From Deltaproteobacteria bacterium (GTDB lineage: Bacteria; Desulfobacterota; Desulfobacteria; Desulfobacterales; ETH-SRB1): 5,671 nt of DNA. The notes under the pieces were generated by a model. The model saw only the letters and a program-made list of their open reading frames with translations, was not told where the DNA came from and did not search any database. Shown one piece after another: positions 5,613 through 5,671 of this stretch. Numbering within the stretch: position 1 is the stretch's first letter; every line of letters begins with the position of its first letter. The stretch lies in contig DAOUSD010000138.1 in assembly GCA_030627405.1 (NCBI GenBank), forward strand, positions 1 to 5,671, given 5' to 3'. Both the position numbers and the translations under genes were made by a program.

Positions 5613-5671
5613 AAATGACCAAAACATGTCAGGCACTTATGCAATATCTATGGCGCTCCAACATGTTTGAA

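Larger units (their letters stand above)
5462..5671. other. Non-coding right flank, no gene seen
   Basis: The 210 bases after the FG-GAP stop hold no supported coding region in either strand and no convincing stem followed by a T-run, so the terminator of the gatB transcript is not located. The content is short repeats: the outer part of the 5449-5465 element, AGTGCTAA x2, the TCGAAAC cluster, and AACATGT at 5623-5629 and again at 5660-5666. Confidence 0.7.

Noticed and set aside
5423..5644. Minus-strand 73-codon frame at the right end
   Set aside because: It is made mostly of the repeat cluster and overlaps the FG-GAP 3' end; there is no protein-like pattern or family match.

Overview
The window reads as a piece of a bacterial chromosome that leans AT-rich, most probably from the Desulfobacterota (delta-proteobacteria, Desulfobacterales-like). 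That placement is an inference from gene content: a DUF2065-queA-tgt cluster, a GatB of the bacterial GatCAB type, an exported FG-GAP/VCBS protein, and short intergenic repeats of a kind I associate with that group. No rRNA or other taxonomic marker is present.

Layout. From 1744 down to base 1, on the minus strand, runs a tight operon. It encodes a 61-residue two-helix membrane protein (DUF2065/YjeT-like), then queA with a GTG start five bases after the preceding stop, then tgt, which is cut off by the left edge of the window. A 589-base divergent intergenic region (1745-2333) follows. It holds candidate promoters for both sides, an 81-bp imperfect inverted-repeat element built on a GTCATTCCC...GGAATCC theme, and a pair of about 36-bp direct repeats that bracket a short, start-less reading frame. 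On the plus strand come gatB (2334-3773) and, overlapping it by the four bases ATGA, a secreted or periplasmic protein of 563 residues. That protein has a TolB/CsgG-like N-terminal domain followed by five FG-GAP-type D-x-D/N-x-D/N-G motifs. The last 210 bases (5462-5671) contain no gene and are dense in short direct and inverted repeats.

How the genes fit together. Tgt and QueA perform consecutive steps of queuosine synthesis on position 34 of tRNAs with GUN anticodons (Tyr, His, Asp, Asn). GatB is the tRNA-binding amidotransferase subunit that corrects Glu-tRNA(Gln) and/or Asp-tRNA(Asn). Both halves of the window therefore serve decoding or charging of tRNA, with the Asn/Asp tRNAs as possible shared clients. 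The FG-GAP protein has no evident link to translation even though it is translationally coupled to gatB.

I did not find a convincing undescribed system. The points most worth checking are the repeat-derived 3' end of the FG-GAP gene and its inverted partner just before gatB, the direct-repeat pair around an ORF remnant, and the unusual coupling of gatB to an exported sensor-like or assembly-like protein.
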